Of a DNA stretch of 64,000 nucleotides, positions 62,912 through 64,000 are shown piece by piece. The position numbers were made by a program, and so were the translations under genes. Position 1 is the first letter of the stretch. Every line of letters starts with the position of its first letter. The notes below the pieces were generated by a model. That model had not been told where the DNA came from. It was given only the letters and a program-made list of their open reading frames with translations, and searched no databases. The stretch is from Synergistaceae bacterium (GTDB lineage Bacteria; Synergistota; Synergistia; Synergistales; Synergistaceae): NCBI GenBank assembly GCA_031289775.1, contig JAITOY010000018.1, forward strand, positions 1-64,000. Direction: 5' to 3'.

Positions 62912-63592
62912 CTATGCTGTATCAGGCTGATAAAGCCAGATCGCCGACGCTTCCGTTATACCGACCCGAAGCTGTATGTCGTTCATGGAAAACGTAAACA
63001 GCCCGCCCCGCACGCCATCCTGCTTCTGTATATTGCTTATGTGTACGTCCGTGACAAAACCGGCCGCGTTCAACCTTCTTCTCAGCTCATACTGGGCCGT
63101 GAGCCTCGCTATCGCCCCGCTCGAACCGGAGGGCATCATACAAAGCGGCAATGGGAGGGCTTTTGGCGTATCCAAAGCCTCCTGAAGTCGCTTCAGCCAC
63201 TCCTCGCCCTTTCTCTCCGCCTGCGCTAACGCATCCGTAAACGCGGCAAGCCTGCGCTCCGTGTGCTCGTCTATCTCGTGCTCCATGACGCATGAGACCT
63301 TCTGCGCCCTCTCGCGGGAGAAACCGAGTATCCTGACGAAAAAATCTGTCAGAAACTCGTGCCTCCGATAGACCGCAAGCGCCTTCTGACGCCCTTCCTC
63401 TGTGAGGATCACGTCGCCATATCGTTCATGTTCAAGCAGACCGTCCAGCTTCAGCCTCTTGAGCGCAGCCGTCACAGTTGCCTTCGTCACCCCAAGATTT
63501 TTAGCAAGCTGTGTAACCGTGGCTATCTCGCCCGTCATCTCTATTTCAAGAACGGCCTCGAGATAATCCTCCACTCTCGCGGTTAGATCCAT
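62912..63592 (-). CDS. DtxR/MntR-family metal-dependent transcriptional regulator
   Basis: 226 aa. N-terminal winged helix about 1-70 (RVEDYLEAVLEIEMTGEIAT, VTQLAKNLGVTKATVTAALK, then LLEHERYGDVILTEEG), dimerisation/metal domain about 70-140 with VSCVMEHEIDEHTERRL (metal-binding His/Glu cluster), and a C-terminal FeoA/SH3-like domain (about 150-226). Represses iron or manganese uptake genes when metal is bound; which metal cannot be told. Start ATG 63592 lies after AAGGAGA; eight extra upstream codons are unlikely. A palindrome overlaps its 5' leader (63610-63626), suggesting autoregulation. Confidence 0.9.
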   Translation of the reverse strand: MDLTARVEDYLEAVLEIEMTGEIATVTQLAKNLGVTKATVTAALKRLKLDGLLEHERYGDVILTEEGRQKALAVYRRHEFLTDFFVRILGFSRERAQKVSCVMEHEIDEHTERRLAAFTDALAQAERKGEEWLKRLQEALDTPKALPLPLCMMPSGSSGAIARLTAQYELRRRLNAAGFVTDVHISNIQKQDGVRGGLFTFSMNDIQLRVGITEASAIWLYQPDTA

Positions 63593-63609
63593 TTTTTCTC
63601 CTTGACCGT

Positions 63610-63626
63610 CAAACAATTAATGTTTG
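63610..63626. promoter_or_regulatory. Palindrome upstream of the DtxR-family gene
   Basis: CAAACA ATTAA TGTTTG: perfect 6-bp arms, 18 nt upstream of the start codon. Candidate operator for autoregulation by the encoded DtxR-family protein; the sequence does not match a canonical MntR or DtxR box closely. Confidence 0.4.
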
Positions 63627-63809
63627 AGGCCTCTAACTAAGGGACAGTCTACTCCATAAATCCCTGGATGTCAACACCATCAACCAAACTTCTCCGACAA
63701 AAAACAAAACATTCGATCGTTTACAAGACACGCTGTAAATATCACGTTATGAATATAATGTCAGAATTCGGCGACGTCAATATACAAAATCACAGCCCTC
63801 GGCGAGCCG

Positions 63810-64000
63810 TTACCCCGCGCGCAATATCGCGTCCTCGAGGACGTCGAGCCCCCTCCGCATGTCCTGCTGCGTGTTGAAAGAGCGCCTCACCAGCTCATCG
63901 GCCGCCATCTTCCACACGGACACTATATACTGCCCCTCCGGCGTGAGGACTCCTCTCGATTCGTGAAACCTGCCGCTCTCGATGAGCTTATACGCGACGG
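63810..64000 (-). CDS. Partial gene, C-terminal end only
   Basis: The last 63 codons of a minus-strand gene that begins beyond the right edge. It reads VAYKLIESGRFHESRGV, then LTPEGQYIVSVWKMAADELV and RRSFNTQQDMRRGLDVLEDA, ending ILRAG and a TAA at 63810-63812. Host-like GC-rich codon use. Helical and charged; family not recognised. About 190 nt separate it from the DtxR-family gene. Confidence 0.6.
   Translation of the reverse strand, partial: VAYKLIESGRFHESRGVLTPEGQYIVSVWKMAADELVRRSFNTQQDMRRGLDVLEDAILRAG

Overview
The window comes from a Synergistetes (Synergistaceae-type) bacterium. Two secreted proteins (36023-37432 and 40843-42093) end in the cysteine-containing C-terminal sorting signal typical of that phylum (CNAGFGA, hydrophobic stretch, basic tail). 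An SLH-domain outer-membrane porin, a type III glutamine synthetase and a ptb/buk-like pair fit the same diderm, amino-acid-fermenting lifestyle. The DNA is GC-rich with strong GGAGG ribosome binding sites. The species is not identifiable by eye.

Layout. 0-2.3 kb: a phosphomannose-isomerase-like protein and a PfkB sugar kinase. 2.3-10.9 kb: nitrogen assimilation, with gltB-gltD on the minus strand divergent from an ammonium transporter that carries its own C-terminal P-II domain. 10.9-16 kb: a YgjP-type hydrolase, a FAD protein, pepA, a decayed Rpn-family nuclease gene, a REP-like element and tRNA-Arg(CCU). 16.1-30.5 kb: a giant cyclic-glucan synthase (NdvB type) followed by a hybrid kinase, and a divergent membrane hybrid kinase. 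30.8-33 kb: glnN (GSIII) with a hairpin-rich leader. 33-35 kb: a coupled AAA ATPase/small-protein module. 35.2-42.2 kb: peroxiredoxin, two paralogous Synergist-CTERM proteins, an intact Rpn gene and a strongly expressed-looking SLH porin with a ~340-nt leader.

42.2-47 kb: a minus-strand operon uvrD/pcrA, coaE-cutA fusion, M50 protease, surE, preceded by hpf. 47.3-49.5 kb: an AT-richer, clearly foreign restriction-modification island (C5 methyltransferase, a DUF4928-like gene broken by an internal deletion, vsr). 49.8-52.3 kb: Fe-alcohol dehydrogenase and cbiA. 52.3-58.6 kb: hybrid kinase plus HD-GYP response regulator, then a CapD/WbpM-type nucleotide-sugar dehydratase. 58.7-63.8 kb: M23 peptidase, a degenerate butyrate-kinase-like protein with an intact phosphotransbutyrylase, plsC, a second copy of the REP-like element, and a DtxR-family regulator. 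A partial gene runs off the right edge.

How it fits together: ammonium enters through Amt-PII, is fixed by GSIII and passed to glutamate by GltBD. Envelope functions dominate the rest (porin, sorted surface proteins, cyclic glucan, nucleotide-sugar dehydratase, M23 peptidase), along with four multi-domain phosphorelay proteins. The observations most worth a second look are the Amt-PII fusion, the CoaE-CutA fusion, the butyrate-kinase homologue that has lost its catalytic signatures, the AAA ATPase/small-protein pair as a possible defence module, and the paralogous Synergist-CTERM proteins.
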